Source: Mastacembelus armatus
Lineage: Eukaryota > Chordata > Actinopteri > Synbranchiformes > Mastacembelidae
Length of the DNA stretch: 64,000 nucleotides
Assembly: GCF_900324485.2 (NCBI RefSeq)
Contig: NC_046633.1
Coordinates: 2,674,106 to 2,738,105 of the forward strand
Direction of reading: 5' to 3'
Made by a program: the position numbers and the translations under genes. Below the pieces are notes generated by a model. That model saw nothing but the letters and a program-made list of their open reading frames with translations. It ran no database searches and was not told the DNA's origin. This document shows, one piece after another, positions 10,888 to 23,469 of this stretch; the stretch's first letter is position 1; every line of letters starts with the position of its first letter.

Positions 10888-13800
10888 TCACAAATGTTTC
10901 CCTCGTCCTTCAGATATGACATGTTCTGGCACGGCACGGGTGTACCACTCTGACCAGCCACCGTCATACACAGACACCCCTGGGTGCCCGCACTCATGGG
11001 CCGCTAGGGCCACATGACACGCAGTCACAGCTGAGCCACACAAGACACAGATAGGGCGGCTGAGGTCAACACCAGCTTGGGCAAACAGAGCCTGGAGTTG
11101 CTCCCTGGGTAGGATGTGACCCGATGAGGCCAGGAAGGAGTGGAAGGGGATGCTGATGGAGCCGGGAATGTGGCCTGGCTCTGTGTCTGTCAATCAGAAA
11201 GACCGAAATGAGAGCGAGTAAGATATGTGAGAATGCGTTTATGCTTCAGGACAATTGACATGTCCTCTCAGTTAAATAGCAACAGATTAACAGAAACATC
11301 TCAAATACACAAATAAAATATTATTTTGAAAGTTCAGGATTGGATCATTTAGCTTGACATATTACCACATTCAAAATTTAATGTGCTAACATGCTAATAA
11401 ATAGTGTTTGTGAACAATGTAAACAAGCCTCTTAAGACAACCAATAAAACAAAAAATAAGTTGAATATTTAGAGCTAATCTGCCATCAATCTGGATCAAT
11501 AGCAGGGTCAGTAGTACGTGCAGTCTTAATTCTGGTAATAGATTGAAAATTTGGACTGAAGACGGGACTTTTTGACAGAAGATGTGACATATGACAGTGC
11601 GTGAGAAACGTATATTATTGGAAATAAAAAATAATGGTGGTTTCAGGTTCCTGGTTTTGTGTGTGCTGTCATTGTTACACTTTACTGGAAGACTTCAAAA
11701 TAACAGATCAATTGTTAATCAGCAACAGATCTGCTTTTTCTACAGTAAAATGTCTCAAAATGCTGCGAAGATAATTGCACCAGAAGCCTGAGAAAGCAAG
11801 TGTGATGTAATTGGGTTATTTGTTGTTATTTCCTCACCAAAATTTTCTCAAGCAGTTCCTCTTAGAATAGAGATATTAAGATCCAACGTCACAGCAAAAT
11901 CATGCATGTGTGCAGCTGTCAGCACTGCATGCATCAGCAACACTAAGAGCTCAGAGGACATAAGTAATGTTATGTAATTGCAGCTCCACTAGAAACCGAT
12001 AAGCTTGTTTGGAATACAAACAGACAAGACATAGTTGTGACAAGTGAAGGTGAGAAGACCACACCAAGAGGAAAAAAGACAAAAATGTGCATGTGCATTA
12101 ACTAGAGCAAGAAATATTCAGCAAGAATACGTGAACTGTTGACAAGCTTTACATAAGCTCCTGTTCAGGAGCGTTTTCTAAATTAAATACTACCTATAAC
12201 TGCTTCTGTTCTAATTTGACTCTGTTAATATGTGGCTGAAATATGACTGAGCAAAGGCTCAATAACATCTTTGGTACTTACTTACATTTAAAAGCATGTG
12301 AAGGTCTGATACCAACTCCTAATTACCGAGAATATTCTTTGGACAAATGTAACAAAAATAGACAGTTCTGCACCAAACTAATAAAGCAGATTCATGCTAC
12401 ATACAACAGAGGCTCATATTGGCCCCATTCATGCCTCCCTAAACTCTAAACTGCATAGAAAATATCTCAATGGCAACAGTCAGTCTGCTTGTGGTCAAGG
12501 TTCACTGCTGAGACTGCTGTAACAAATGAAGTTTCACTTGTGAATGGGCATTTTATATGAATGTGTTTGTTACTAGAGTCTGTCAATGTGCATGTGACAG
12601 AAGTCAAAAGAATAAGATAAGACACGTACTACACTGTCTGTAAAACTCAACAAAGACTAATGTTGGACAACAAATGATTCAGTTTATGTCTTACCGCCGT
12701 CAAACTGCACTGTGCTGCAACGTGTGTGTCCGTGTGAGCATATGGGCCTGTGAGTTTGGATAAAGGGGTTGGTTAAGTTAGTATGTGTTGTATACTCACT
12801 AACACTGTTTGTGTTCAGTGAGACAGGTCCACGCTGCTGCCTGTGTGTTTGTACAGAGTAAACTCTACAAAAAGCGGAGGAAGTCATGGCCTCAGGGAAG
12901 CGTTATGGTTTTTCCACTGCATGTCTGTGTCATGCACTGTCAAAGACGGCCATGTTTTGTTGAGATAATTTCACACGGGTGCAATGATTTCCATTTCTCT
13001 TCATTGATTTGTGTGCTACAACTGTCTTTTCTATGTGATATTAAAATGACCTTAATCAGATTTGAATCAAAATCAAACCATTAATAACAGATGTAGAAGT
13101 GACAGGAGTCATCGTATCACCTGTCTTGCTAGTTCCTGTTTACCCCTGCCCATGGCTGAGTGATCAGCTTTCATCATTGTGATTATACAAACATATGATG
13201 TTCCTGCAGAACTTTAAGAAATTACAATCAAATGATCCAATGATGCACAATATTTGTTTTTAGTTTTGTGTGATGTTACAATTTTAACAGATTCTTCCTA
13301 TGTGCTTTATACATATTATAATACATATCTTTAGAATATGCAATTGAAAGGATTAATCAGAGTTATCAATCTATTAATATTTTTTCTTTAGGACTTTAAA
13401 GTCTTTGAAAAATTCTAATAGGCATCTTCAATAAATCTTACATTTTAGTGAGAAAACCTGTGATACTGATTACAACCAGGTTAGCAAGCACCTTAAAACT
13501 TCTCAAGGACAAACACGCTGATAACTCCTTGACAGCTCCAGGAATTCAACAGACTTGACAGCCACTGGGTTAAATAAAGTGATGTAGTCTGCCTAATTTC
13601 CTCTGTGCCTCAATATTGACAGTCTGATCATCATATCTGCTCTTATTTCACTGCTCCTGGTCTAATCAATGAATGAACAGTGTCCGATCATCATATCTGC
13701 TCTTGTTTCACTTCTCCTGGTCTAATCAATGAATGAACAGTGTCTGATCAGTGAGCACATGACTGGATTAATGTAATCAGCAAGGTTGATCTGACAACCA

Positions 13801-14943
13801 TTAAATTATATGTGTTTTTTAAAGTAAAACGTGACGTGATCATGTAAAATGATATGGCAGGTGTGAATGTCTAATAAACTTGGTCTTTCCTGGCGCCGTG
13901 GCCTAATGTCTGGATTTGCACGTGATTAGGAATATTTCAGGAACACAACCGTACAAGACAGAATACAATGTTCCAATATTTTTTTCACACTGACTGACTT
14001 ATATTTGGAAAAAGGCATGTGTAGAAAAATGTTTTGACCAAAGAAGACCCCCATTGTCTTCTTCGAACTACAGAACATGATTTTTGGTTCCTACAGCAGT
14101 GGTTTGTTTGATTTTTTTTTTTGTTTTTACAAAAATATTTTCTTCTGAAGGACCCAATATGATAAAACACTTCAGTTGGGTTAAATGTTAACAGATTTCT
14201 ATATTTTAATGTGTATTTTTTAGCTTTAGACTAATTGAACTCTAAACTATTTTCCCTGCAGATGGTGAAGCGCTGTCACCTTGGCTGCTGTTTTGGTTGC
14301 AAGAAACCTAAACAGAAAGGTGCAATCATCATCATCATCAGGACCTTATGGCAGACCACTTACTGTCTCTGGGTTCAGGGTCCAGCCCTCTGAACCTTCC
14401 TCTCGGTCTAGCGTCCACCAACTGGAACGTCTTAGTTTCGATGTTATCCAGGATATCCTCATACGTTTTGATCCAAGAGTGGTTCAGTGAGGCCTTGAAC
14501 TCGGTCGGTGTGGGTCTGGCGTACTTGTCACTTACAGGTCGACCCTCCAGCTCCCAGTTCCTGAGCCCCCCGTTGAGCAACGACACCGCACTGTGCCCGA
14601 ACACCCGGAACATCCACCACACTCGGGGCGCAGAGAACGCGCCGAACTCGCTGGCGTCGTACACCACGACGTGCGTGTCTCTGCCTATTCCCAGATTCCC
14701 AACATAATCTGAAAAAAACCTCTCTGACGGTAGCATGTGGTCCAGGGGGGAGGTTTTATCACAGCACTGGTCTATGTCAAAGAAAGCTGCACCTGGTATG
14801 TGTCTCTTCTTGAACTCGCTCTTGGCAGTGCGGCGCAGTTTGGGCAAATACCAAGAAGTGTCCAGGATGCGCATTTTCCCTTGGATCTTAAGAGCGTCTG
14901 CAAGCCATTTAGAGCTGACCAAAGCTCTCGACTGTAGCGCCAT
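10888..14943 (-). CDS. mpst: 3-mercaptopyruvate sulfurtransferase (MPST), two coding exons
   Basis: Exons 14943-14364 and 11186-10888 (580 + 299 bases, phase 1 join, donor GTAAGT, acceptor GACAG) give 292 residues, close to the 297 of human MPST. MPST moves sulfur from 3-mercaptopyruvate to thiols or cyanide and is a source of persulfide and H2S in cytosol and mitochondria. Two rhodanese domains are visible: an inactive N-terminal one (about 1-150, with VVYDASEFGAFSAPRVWWMF and LLNGGLRNWE) and a catalytic C-terminal one (about 160-292). The active-site loop reads CGSAVTAC with Cys about 243. The CGS form separates MPST from thiosulfate sulfurtransferase, which has CRKG. The usual glycine after CGS is alanine here. 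The C-terminus ISEGRGK matches the family. The ATG is the first in frame and suits the usual MPST start. The gene is divergent from rps19bp1. Confidence 0.95.
11187..14363 (-). other. Intron of mpst
   Basis: The single coding intron of mpst, 3.2 kb. Apart from the 60-base tandem duplication at 13623-13742 I see no gene or clear mobile element in it. Confidence 0.8.
13623..13742. repeat. Two-copy 60-base tandem duplication
   Basis: Two adjacent 60-base units differing at only a few positions, followed by the first 8 bases of a third unit. Key phrase in each: CATCATATCTGCTCTT and CTAATCAATGAATGAACAG. Inside the mpst intron. Confidence 0.95.
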
Positions 14944-16173
14944 GGTTGGGGTTAATCAGGTTTCAGTGTTTACTGCAGTTTAATGACATCGACCTATTCC
15001 CATGCCAAAGTTGCAGAGCGGTAGAGGGAGCAGGGTTATTAATGGTGGAGAGAGAGAGAGAGAGAGACAGGGATAGAGAGAGAGAGCCACAACGAACACG
15101 CCTACAGTTCACCGTGCAACAGCTGGAAGTGAATGGAGGCGGTGACTCGTTACAGCAATGGGATTAGTTTGTGATGATCCGTGGATTAAGTGGGCCTACG
15201 GGCCACTGCTTCCCCACATGCCACATAAACCTGCTGCCTAACACAAACCTGATTCATCAGTCCAGATGATATTTCAGTCTCATGTATTCCAAACACACGT
15301 CTGCTCCTTTCTCCATTCACTGGGTTAATGTGTAAACACCAGGCACATGCGCAATCTCTTGGCTGGTGCCACCGTCCACATTGTGATACTGCAGGTCTGC
15401 ACGGCTCCCATTGGGTTAATGCGCTCAGAAGAGTTGGCAGGTTATTTATTTAAGATTTTAATGGCCACTAGAGGAGAAACATTATGTTTAACAGCACTTC
15501 AGTATCTCAGAGATGTAGCTGGTTATAGCTTCTCTATGGAATAAGTGTTAACACATTTGGGACAACTTTATTATTCTTATGAGCTTCTAATTTAATCTCG
15601 GCCTATATTTTTTAAATAGCACAAGTCTGACTCATTTCTATTGGACATAAAACCTTTTTTGCCCAGGTGCACTACAGCTGCTGATATCTTAATATATGAC
15701 ATATATGTTTAATACTTTTTAAATACTTTTTTCTCAACACATTTTTATGTGGAGGTGATTTTCACGTATTATAATTATTTATTATTTATTTTACCTGATT
15801 GTGTTTTTATGCCTTATTGTCATTTGAATTGTACCAGCCTGTATAAAAGATGCTATAAATCAACACTGATTCGACACAGGCCTATTATTTTTATATGCTG
15901 AAGGACACTAGTGATCCTAGTGAGTCTCCTCAACTTAGTTAAATTTGATATTGTTGTTGTTGTTGTTTTTTGTTACCAGTATGGATAATAGCCGCAGAGA
16001 CAGCTAGGAACACTTGTGCAGCTTCGACAGTTTTCTCATCGGTTGCTTTAAATCGACGCACAGGAGTAGCTCACCGGATGTTGATAGACTCACATGTTCC
16101 TGATCAGTAGTATACCTTTTGATCGATTCTGATCGATGTAGCTCGTAGACACTTCACAAAACCTAATATCAAA
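14944..16173. promoter_or_regulatory. Divergent intergenic region between mpst and rps19bp1
   Basis: About 1.2 kb between the two start codons on opposite strands, so it holds both promoters. It contains a GA microsatellite (15047-15087) and otherwise no recognisable element. No clear TATA box was identified for either gene. The two transcripts need not share one promoter at this distance. Confidence 0.5.
15047..15087. repeat. (GA)n microsatellite
   Basis: An interrupted GA run about 100 bases upstream of the mpst start codon, so it may lie in the mpst promoter or 5' UTR. Confidence 0.9.
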
Positions 16174-17469
16174 ATGTCGGCGTCGTTGATCAGGAGAGGA
16201 CTGGAGCTGCTGAGCGACGATATTAAAGGTTTGTTTAGCCTCTTAGCTTGTTAGCTATAGGTTCTTTAGATGGTTAGCTGACGTTACCAGCGCACACAGA
16301 TGAGCAGTCCTAGCTAATGTTAAAGATATTTTACTGTTGCACTGTGGTGTTAACAGCTACTGTCTAAAATTTGCTGCTTATTCTCCCTTTGCTTTAGTTG
16401 ACGCATTTTTGACGCACAGTTTTAGTGCACTTTCAGCACACGGTGTCATTTATCAGCGCATATTTCTTCATATCCCCCCCCCCCACCTTGCCAGGTGTCA
16501 GTAAAGAGAAGGCCAAGCAGCAGCAGACCCCCAGCTTGGCCACCGTGATGGAGCTGGTGAGCACCAAGCGGAAGGGAGTCACCAAACAGGTCAAGCGGCT
16601 GCAGGGTCGCCTGGGGCCCGGCAAGAGCAAAGCTACAGTCAAAGACAAGAGGATCAAGTCTGCAGTGGGTCAGTCCTCAAGAGGAATAACATAATGATTG
16701 TCATTGTGTTAGAATAGACGGTGCTGCCAGTTCTTGCTGTCTCTAGAACCACCAGGTGTCTCTCTATTATAACATCCAAAAGCTTTCAGGGCGTTGTCTT
16801 GTGTAGAAACGATAACATTGCTGTCAGTTTGCTAAACAAATGTTATCTTAGCAGCACTGATAGTTGATGTGATTGTGCAGCTGCAGCCCCCAGGTGTTTG
16901 TAGCTGTCACTAAACTTGATGTGTGTTGTAGAGGAGTTCAGGAAGAAGCAGGGGGAGAAGAGTCAGATGAGCACTAACCTCAAGTACTTCATGAAAACTG
17001 GCTACAAAACAGCTGATTCTGAAACTCTGAAGGTAAAAAATGTGGAGGTCCCACTCATTTTACCATCATCAGTAGTGACTTCAAGTACAATTACAATACA
17101 TTGCTTTGAAAGTCATTTATATATTGTTAAGTGCAGTTGAATTGAATTTTTAGTATATTATTTATTGATACAGTTTGTCTATTCGTGGAATTTTTTAAAA
17201 AATATATTATTTATTTGGTAATAAATTTTGTGTTACCTGATCATTTGAATTACTTTCATGTTATGTTTCTGTCAGCTTCTGTCTCTTCGAGTGAGTTGAC
17301 TTGGTCTCTGTCTCATTAGATATTGAGTCACAATCTAGGGAGACAGTCCAGGAATCACCCAGAACGACCTGCCAAGAAAGCCAAAGAGCCACAGTCGTCG
17401 TTCACAGAGGAGGAGTTCCAGCAGTTCCAGAAGGAATACTTTGGCAGGACTGTAGAGGAGAAGAAATGA
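16174..17469 (+). CDS. rps19bp1: Active regulator of SIRT1 / RPS19-binding protein 1
   Basis: Four exons: 16174-16228, 16495-16668, 16932-17032 and 17320-17469, with phases 1, 1 and 0, giving 159 residues. The protein starts MSASLIRRGLELL, as in human AROS (MSAALLRRGLELL), is rich in Lys/Arg in the middle (KRKGVTKQVKRLQGR) and ends FTEEEFQQFQKEYFGRTVEE, matching the conserved AROS tail (FTEEDFQKFQQEYFG). AROS is a small nucleolar/nuclear protein known to bind RPS19 and to stimulate SIRT1 deacetylase. The middle segment after exon 1 is less conserved than the ends. In human the gene neighbours ATF4; here atf4 lies 7 kb away on the same strand with an apoL gene between. Splice sites are all canonical. 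Confidence 0.93.
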
Positions 17470-17930
17470 AGTGCACCCAAACACAAAGACACTGCTGTGG
17501 CAGCAGGAACACCAGGGCTACATTTTTATGGATGAAAGTGAATTTCTGGACCAGACTATATTCTGAAAGTTGATTCCAGTTCAATGGAAAAAGACACTTT
17601 GAGAAGACATGATTGTAAAGAATGAATCTGCTGGTGTTAGTCCTTCAAAAACACATAGGGAACATTTAATTTATACGATTTATACATGGTTTGATGCAGA
17701 TGTTTGTTCTGGTTTTCAATATCAAGAGTTTAATTCCAAAATATGCCAATTTGAAAATATTGTGACTTAAAGGGCTTGTGGATCAAAACATCTGTCTCAA
17801 GACTTATAGTAGTTACCAGTTATATGCAGCTAGTAATGAACTTATGCTTGAACAAAGATGAAATGTGGGAGGAATGTGTTTTCAATATCAACAGTCAGGT
17901 TTGGTTTGTTGTTCATGGTTTCATTCTGGC

Positions 17931-17936
17931 AATAAA
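17931..17936 (+). terminator. rps19bp1 polyadenylation signal
   Basis: AATAAA in the context GGCAATAAAGTTATG, about 460 bases after the stop codon; a plausible 3' UTR end. Confidence 0.6.
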
Positions 17937-17989
17937 GTTATGTAGAAAAAGACTAATGATCTTCTAGTTATAATTACATCTCCTTAGAG

Positions 17990-18080
17990 CAAAGTTGGGC
18001 AACCCGTGTTCCTTGAGGGCCACCGTCCCTGCCCTACCCACTGCTGATCACCTGGAGCAAGTGTGTTCATTCAGTCAGAA
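17990..18080 (+). repeat. Interspersed repeat fragment
   Basis: A segment beginning GGGCAACCCGTGTTCCTTGA and continuing with GGGCCACCGTCCCTGC and GATCACCTGGAGCAAGTGTG resembles a phrase scattered in many fish genomes. The family cannot be named without a library search. The stretch from here to 18850 holds nothing else I can support. Confidence 0.45.
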
Positions 18081-18962
18081 GCTGAAAGATACCAGCTCAC
18101 TTTGTCTTCTCCCCCTTTGCCACAAGGAGGCAGAAGTAAAAGTAAAGTAAAATCTCTCAGTATGTGTGATGGATAGTCATCAGCTTGTTATCTTCAGGAC
18201 ATGGACTTGACTTCAGAGAATATTTTTCATTCCAAAAATGGCAGAATGTTAACCAAGTGTGTAGGATGTCAACGATTTGAAAAATTTCCATGTCTTTGTT
18301 ATTTGACAATTGATAGAGATCAACATTCGTTAGGATGAGAACACAAAATTTGGCTTTAGGCAGATGCCAAGTAATGCCAGGGCAGGATCACCAATACCAG
18401 TACCCGTACTGAGTCTTTTTACTGTTGGAAACAGCCGAAATGCAGCCAAGCAAGGGAGAGGAATATGGGCAGCAGCATTATTATTAGGCTCTTTCACAAC
18501 ATGTATGTCACCATTGCATAATTTGCAAAACATTGATTTTTTTTATACTTTAATTATTAATTCTTTAATTATCAATGCCATTATCAAGACGTTTGTCAGT
18601 TAATTTATAGATTCCAGTCTTGTATTTTGAAGTAGGCTTGATGTTATATCAGCCTCTCAGAGAATTTTAGTCAACGTGTCTTGTTCTCATCTGGCCCCGA
18701 TCCACTTTCTATCTCTTTGTCTCCTTCATGTTTTTCTTTACATCTTGAATAACTTTCACTTTTACTTTCTCCATATCTCCAGTGCTGGAGCCTGAGTTGA
18801 TGACACATGTGATCAGAATCTGAGAGAGCAAGTTCAGTTTGTAGGGCAACAGGTGGATGGATCCACCCACCCCTAAAATTTACAACTCAGTGGTCAGAGA
18901 CAGTGTGAGTGCAGCAAAGAAGAGTGCTTACAGAACAATTTAAATACTGCAACAGTTACACC

Positions 18963-20321
18963 ATGCCTCAGGTAAGAAATAAAGCTAATTTCATTGAATG
19001 TTATTTAATATTAAGAGATTAGGAACCTGAACTGTTGTACTGCTTGTCTATAAATGTTAATACTAATGGCCCCTGTTAAAAAAAATACAGACATTTTGAT
19101 AGAGGCAGATTTAAAGATTCCATTTAGCCACAGCACAAACATGTTTCTGCAGGTAGTATCCTGCCGTGCAGCTAGTTTTGGTTTGAGATCTTGTGATCAA
19201 CAACGTTTCTCTCCAGAAACTGTTTATTTGAATAATCCACAGACTAAACTGAACTTTTTTGCTGTTTCCAATGTGCTGAGCACCACATACACAATAATAT
19301 TTGCCTGTGTTGCATTGTGGACATTTCAGACATTGCTATGGCAAATTATATTAATATCTGGTAGACACCAGTGGGGACAAATCACAAAATAATGCATTGT
19401 TATATGAGTCAACTAGTGATTGGGTTAGGGACCTTATTTTTATTATTATATAGCCAGCAAAACCTGACAAGACACCATTTCTCACTTGGGTGCACAGACA
19501 TTTGTCATTTACATTTGCAATCAAACGTTTATTTACAAATCTGCACACTGAACAACTTATTCATAGTCATATTGATTATGATGATTATGATTATTTATTC
19601 CGTCTCATTCAGCCGCTTCTTACATTGCAAAGAACAATTCATCGGTCAGTTCGTTCTAACATCCCATTATACACACTGAGGTGCTTTGATAAGCAATTTG
19701 TTTGACATTGTTGCTTTAATAAGTAAAGAAATTAGTTCCATTTCTCTTGTAAGATTTCTGGTCCACTTTGAGATAAATAAATGAAAGTACTTGAGGTTCT
19801 AGTGCAACGTTAAAGTCAAACCAGTAAACATGATATAATCAACCTCGTCTGACTCGCTTGAATCAATTAACCATTTGTTTGCCTTTGTCTACCATGATAA
19901 ATACTGTAGTATGAATGGGTGGTTTAGATTTCAAATGCAGATTACCTGGGTATTATCTTCATCTTATTTATGAATAGATTGATAAGAAGAGCTGCTTTTT
20001 GTTCATATCTACGTAGGAGTGGCTGGATCCCAGCTCTGATAGAGTCAGTTGGGAATCTGAGTCTAGTTAGCATTTTGTTAATCCAGATACATGTACTCCT
20101 GCATTCTAAGGTGTTAATGTAGGCACAATATTTGTAAATATTCCACAACTTTTAAAACATTATCACTGAGTATATCTACATCTTTTGGGCTCGTAAATAA
20201 ATGACCTTTCATCTTGTACCAGAATGCTGGCTCTCTGGTGGTTTGGTGGAAGGAAGTGGAACAATCTGCTGGATCTGATTATGGAAAGTGTAAGAAAACC
20301 ATTTTGAAAAGATTCATGTTT

Positions 20322-20370
<49 letters not shown>

Positions 20371-21885
20371 ATCTTGTTGGTAAACTACAGTTTCTCTGCC
20401 TCACAGACTTGAATTCACTGTGCAAAGACCTCAAACTTAAAGGTGAAAGAGAAACAAAGTAAGTCTTTACTTCATCTTTACATTACTGAACATTTCTGTT
20501 TCCTTAGCTGAGGCACAGCAGTGTTTTATGCTAAATGCTAACATCAGCATGCTAACATGCTCAAAATAAAACTGCTGACATGCAGAAGTTAAGCACTTAA
20601 TGTTAGTCTTAGTTTAGCATATTGGCATCCAAAGATTTTCTAATTAGCATTGAACACAGGAGTGGCTGATGGGAGTGTTTTTGGTTTAGCTGAATGGCCT
20701 ACACTCATTAAAGTTGAGTTATGAAATCTAATCGTAATAAATTCCAGAATCGTTGACACTAAAGCTGAACAGGTTGATAAAGCAATCAAGCTTTACATCC
20801 ACCTGCTGTCTGAACGTGATGGTGCCCTGAGTGGACACATTTCTGAACTGCTCTGCATCGCTGACAAACTAGACAAGGTAGCAACCTTATATGAGACCTG
20901 TGTGATACTGCATTCAGTAAATCATAAGGCTGATTTCATTACATTTGATGAACAGAACCAGTTTCTTGATACCAAATAAATGCCCTCCAACCTTAAGGTT
21001 TCAAAGGGGACAAAGATAGCTGGCATCACAGGAGGGGCTACGAGTGTAGCAGGAGGAGTAGCAGCAGCAGCTGGTGTGATATTGTCTCCGTTCACACTGG
21101 GAGCCTCACTGGCCCTCACTGTAATCGGGGTAGGAGTGGCTGCAGCCGGCGGCGTCACTGGTGCATCAGCAGTCATTGCCAACAAGGTGGGACAAACTTT
21201 TCTGATGGATGCAGCATTTGTCATTTATAGAGTAGGTTTTCCTTTTTTTTTAAACTTTTTAAATCTGTTGCACCTTCCTGTACTATAACTTATGGTAATC
21301 TGCTGAAAAACAGTTTGGCAGTCAGCAATGTCTGTGCTGACCAGGCTCACATAAGTGACACATACTGTAGGCTGAGAAACATGATAGCTATACCATCATT
21401 TGTTTACAATTGCTGTTTTTAACAGATTATGAAATCTGTTCTTTTAGGTGAATGTCGCTCAGGACCAGAAAAAAATTGACAGGATTTTCCATGAGTACGA
21501 GCAACTCATGGTGGATATTCAGAACTGCCTTAAATTCCTCAACAAGAGCATGGAGCAGCTAAAGCAGCATGACCAGTCTGTTCTGAATGAAGCCATAAAG
21601 GAATCTGAGAGGGCAGACAGGGTAGTGAAGTTGGCTACTACAGGAGGAGCAAGTGCCAAAGCCCTAGAGGTAAACAGCAAGGCGTCTGGGTTGATACAAG
21701 GCTTTGCAATTGGCATGGATATGTACTTCACCCAAGGAAAGAATGGGCAGAAGCTGAAGAAGGGCCTTGAGTCAAAGTTTGCAATGAAAATCCGCACTCT
21801 AGCAGAGGAGCTGAATAAGGGATTGGATGAGCTTAGGCAAATGAAGACCTTGTTCCTAAACATTTATCAGAAAAATTCATTTTAG
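18963..21885 (+). CDS. Apolipoprotein L-like protein
   Basis: Six coding exons: 18963-18971 (MPQ only), 20223-20289, 20407-20458, 20748-20877, 20998-21186 and 21448-21885; phases all agree, giving 294 residues. ApoL proteins are lipid-binding, membrane-associated proteins; human relatives act in trypanosome lysis, cell death and intracellular membranes. The central segment (about 87-150) is a Gly/Ala-rich hydrophobic hairpin with AGITGGATSVAGG, GVILSPFTLG and ASLALTVIGVGVAAAGGV, the most typical part of the ApoL family. It is followed by a long amphipathic, coiled-coil-like C-terminal half (EYEQLMVDIQNCLKFLNKSM; LEVNSKASGL). No cleavable signal peptide is seen, so it is probably cytosolic or on inner membranes, like the non-secreted family members. 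The tiny first exon needs transcript support; the best alternative start would be in a later exon. Human APOL genes lie in the same wider 22q12-13 region. Confidence 0.85.
20324..20366. repeat. (TG)n microsatellite
   Basis: About 21 TG units in the short intron between apoL exons 2 and 3, 34 bases after the donor and 40 bases before the acceptor. Confidence 0.95.
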
Positions 21886-21921
21886 TTTGTAAAACTGATT
21901 TTGTGTTTATATTTACTATAG

Positions 21922-22017
21922 CGCCATGTGTTTAAGAATGTGAAAACAATGGTGGTGAACAAATCCAAACAGCACAAAGGGCAAAGATTTGAAAACTACT
22001 TCTTTGATCTAATCTAA
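21922..22017 (+). other. Candidate alternative 3' exon of the apoL-like gene
   Basis: Just after the apoL stop there is an acceptor (TATTTACTATAG) followed by an open frame of 31 codons, RHVFKNVKTMVVNKSKQH and onward, ending FENYFFDLI-stop. The composition is protein-like. It would need a phase-0 donor upstream; one exists inside the last exon at CTAGAG/GTAAAC (near 21669). This could be an alternative or ancestral C-terminus, or a remnant. Unproven. Confidence 0.35.
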
Positions 22018-22159
22018 GGTAATCTTTAAGAAATACCTTTAATTTAGTTTGTTTTTATGATATGTTATACATTTTACTGTCTGCTACTTAAAAGCATTAT
22101 GACTTACAGCTTCATGGTGTTTAATTTGATACGATTATATTGTATATTACCTGTGACCC

Positions 22160-22206
22160 TGGTTAGGAATAAGCGGATATAGATAATGGATGGAAGGATG
22201 GATATT
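22160..22206 (-). repeat. Short tail fragment of a fish LINE-like repeat
   Basis: GTGACCCTGGTTAGGAATAAGCGGATA followed by ATGGATGGA units resembles the (ATGGATGG)-tailed end of the repeat seen better at 61360 and 44328, here in the opposite orientation to 61360. Confidence 0.5.
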
Positions 22207-22444
22207 GTATATAAATGAGATTATGAATAACTCTCCTCTTTTAAATATCTTGTGTTCTTTGTTACTTTGCATAAACATACTATTACTAAGATCCTTTCTT
22301 AATCAAACTATTAATTCATGAATAAAACATTTTACTGGCTCTCTAGCCTAACACTAATCTGTTCTTCACCCACACAAATATACAATGATATTCATGAACG
22401 ACTGTAAAAACAAGAACTAAATAGGTTTTAATATCTAAAGCTGA

Positions 22445-22458
22445 CCACCAGGTGGCAG
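22445..22458 (+). promoter_or_regulatory. Putative CTCF site
   Basis: CCACCAGGTGGCAG matches the known vertebrate CTCF core CCASYAGRKGGCRS at every position. It lies in the 1.4 kb spacer between the apoL gene and the atf4 transcription unit. A motif match only; occupancy is not shown. Confidence 0.55.
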
Positions 22459-23381
22459 TGAAAGTCTTAGCCCTGTTAACTGTTAATCAAGTTTAACCAG
22501 TAGTACAGCTAATATTGATTCCGCACGAGCTTGGACAGCTCCTTAATACTATAACTCATAGTCACACGGCTGATTGATATCATTTACAACATGTTACTCA
22601 TAACGTCTAACTCTAATTGACCTGTTAGCTTCACTTAGTATCGACAGTCACTTGATGTTAACTTAAGAGAATGGTTAATTATTCATTCATTAGTAATAGT
22701 AATAAATCAAGTTAAACATGTTTGACTAACATATTGTAACATCAACCTAAAACAGGCAACATTTAACTATATTAAATTAGAGATTGGCTTCTCAAGTGTG
22801 TGAGCACTGGAAATACAATATGAAATATATCTAAAATAAAATGTGTTTGTAAACATTTGGAACATATGGAGTTTGCATTATGTGATTTGTTTTTGTTGTC
22901 ATTACCAGTCACTGACATTTGTAAAAAACAAAAAAAAATAAAACTAAAAACTAAACAAAAAAGCTCAGAAACTACTTCTCACTTCAATGTTTACATTTTT
23001 TGCATCTGACCTACATATGACGTAGGAACGCATGCTCCATATGGAACTAGTCTCCAATATATGGAGATATGCATCTAGCCAATTAAAAACAAGACTCAAA
23101 AAGTGCGACAACAACAGTGTGCGTACATTAGTCACTAGGATTTTCCGGGTGGGAGGGGCTTGCATCGGTATTTGTAAATTCCCTTTCTCGAGCGGAAACT
23201 CCTCTCGCCCGCGCTGCTGATTGAATAGAAAACAAACGTCTCCGTGGAGTGATACTGCGGAGGAATACGGTCGGCGGTGCGTAGGCCCTTTATAAAGTAA
23301 TGTGACCGTGTCTCACCCTTCTTCATTTCCACAACAGTAAAAGACATCATCGGTAGCCACTGGAAGCTCTCCCGCGCTAAA

Positions 23382-23393
23382 ATGGCAGTGTAA
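23382..23393 (+). promoter_or_regulatory. atf4 uORF1 (Met-Ala-Val)
   Basis: ATGGCAGTGTAA in the first atf4 exon encodes three residues. In mammals ATF4 uORF1 also encodes only three residues and serves as the efficient first initiation site from which ribosomes resume scanning. Position (upstream of uORF2 by 76 bases) and length match that model. Confidence 0.85.
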
Positions 23394-23469
23394 AGGCGTG
23401 CGGCAGCGATCTTTGCAGCGGCAACAACCGGCAGTGCAACGGCTAACTGCACTGGCAATTTCTGGCAAA

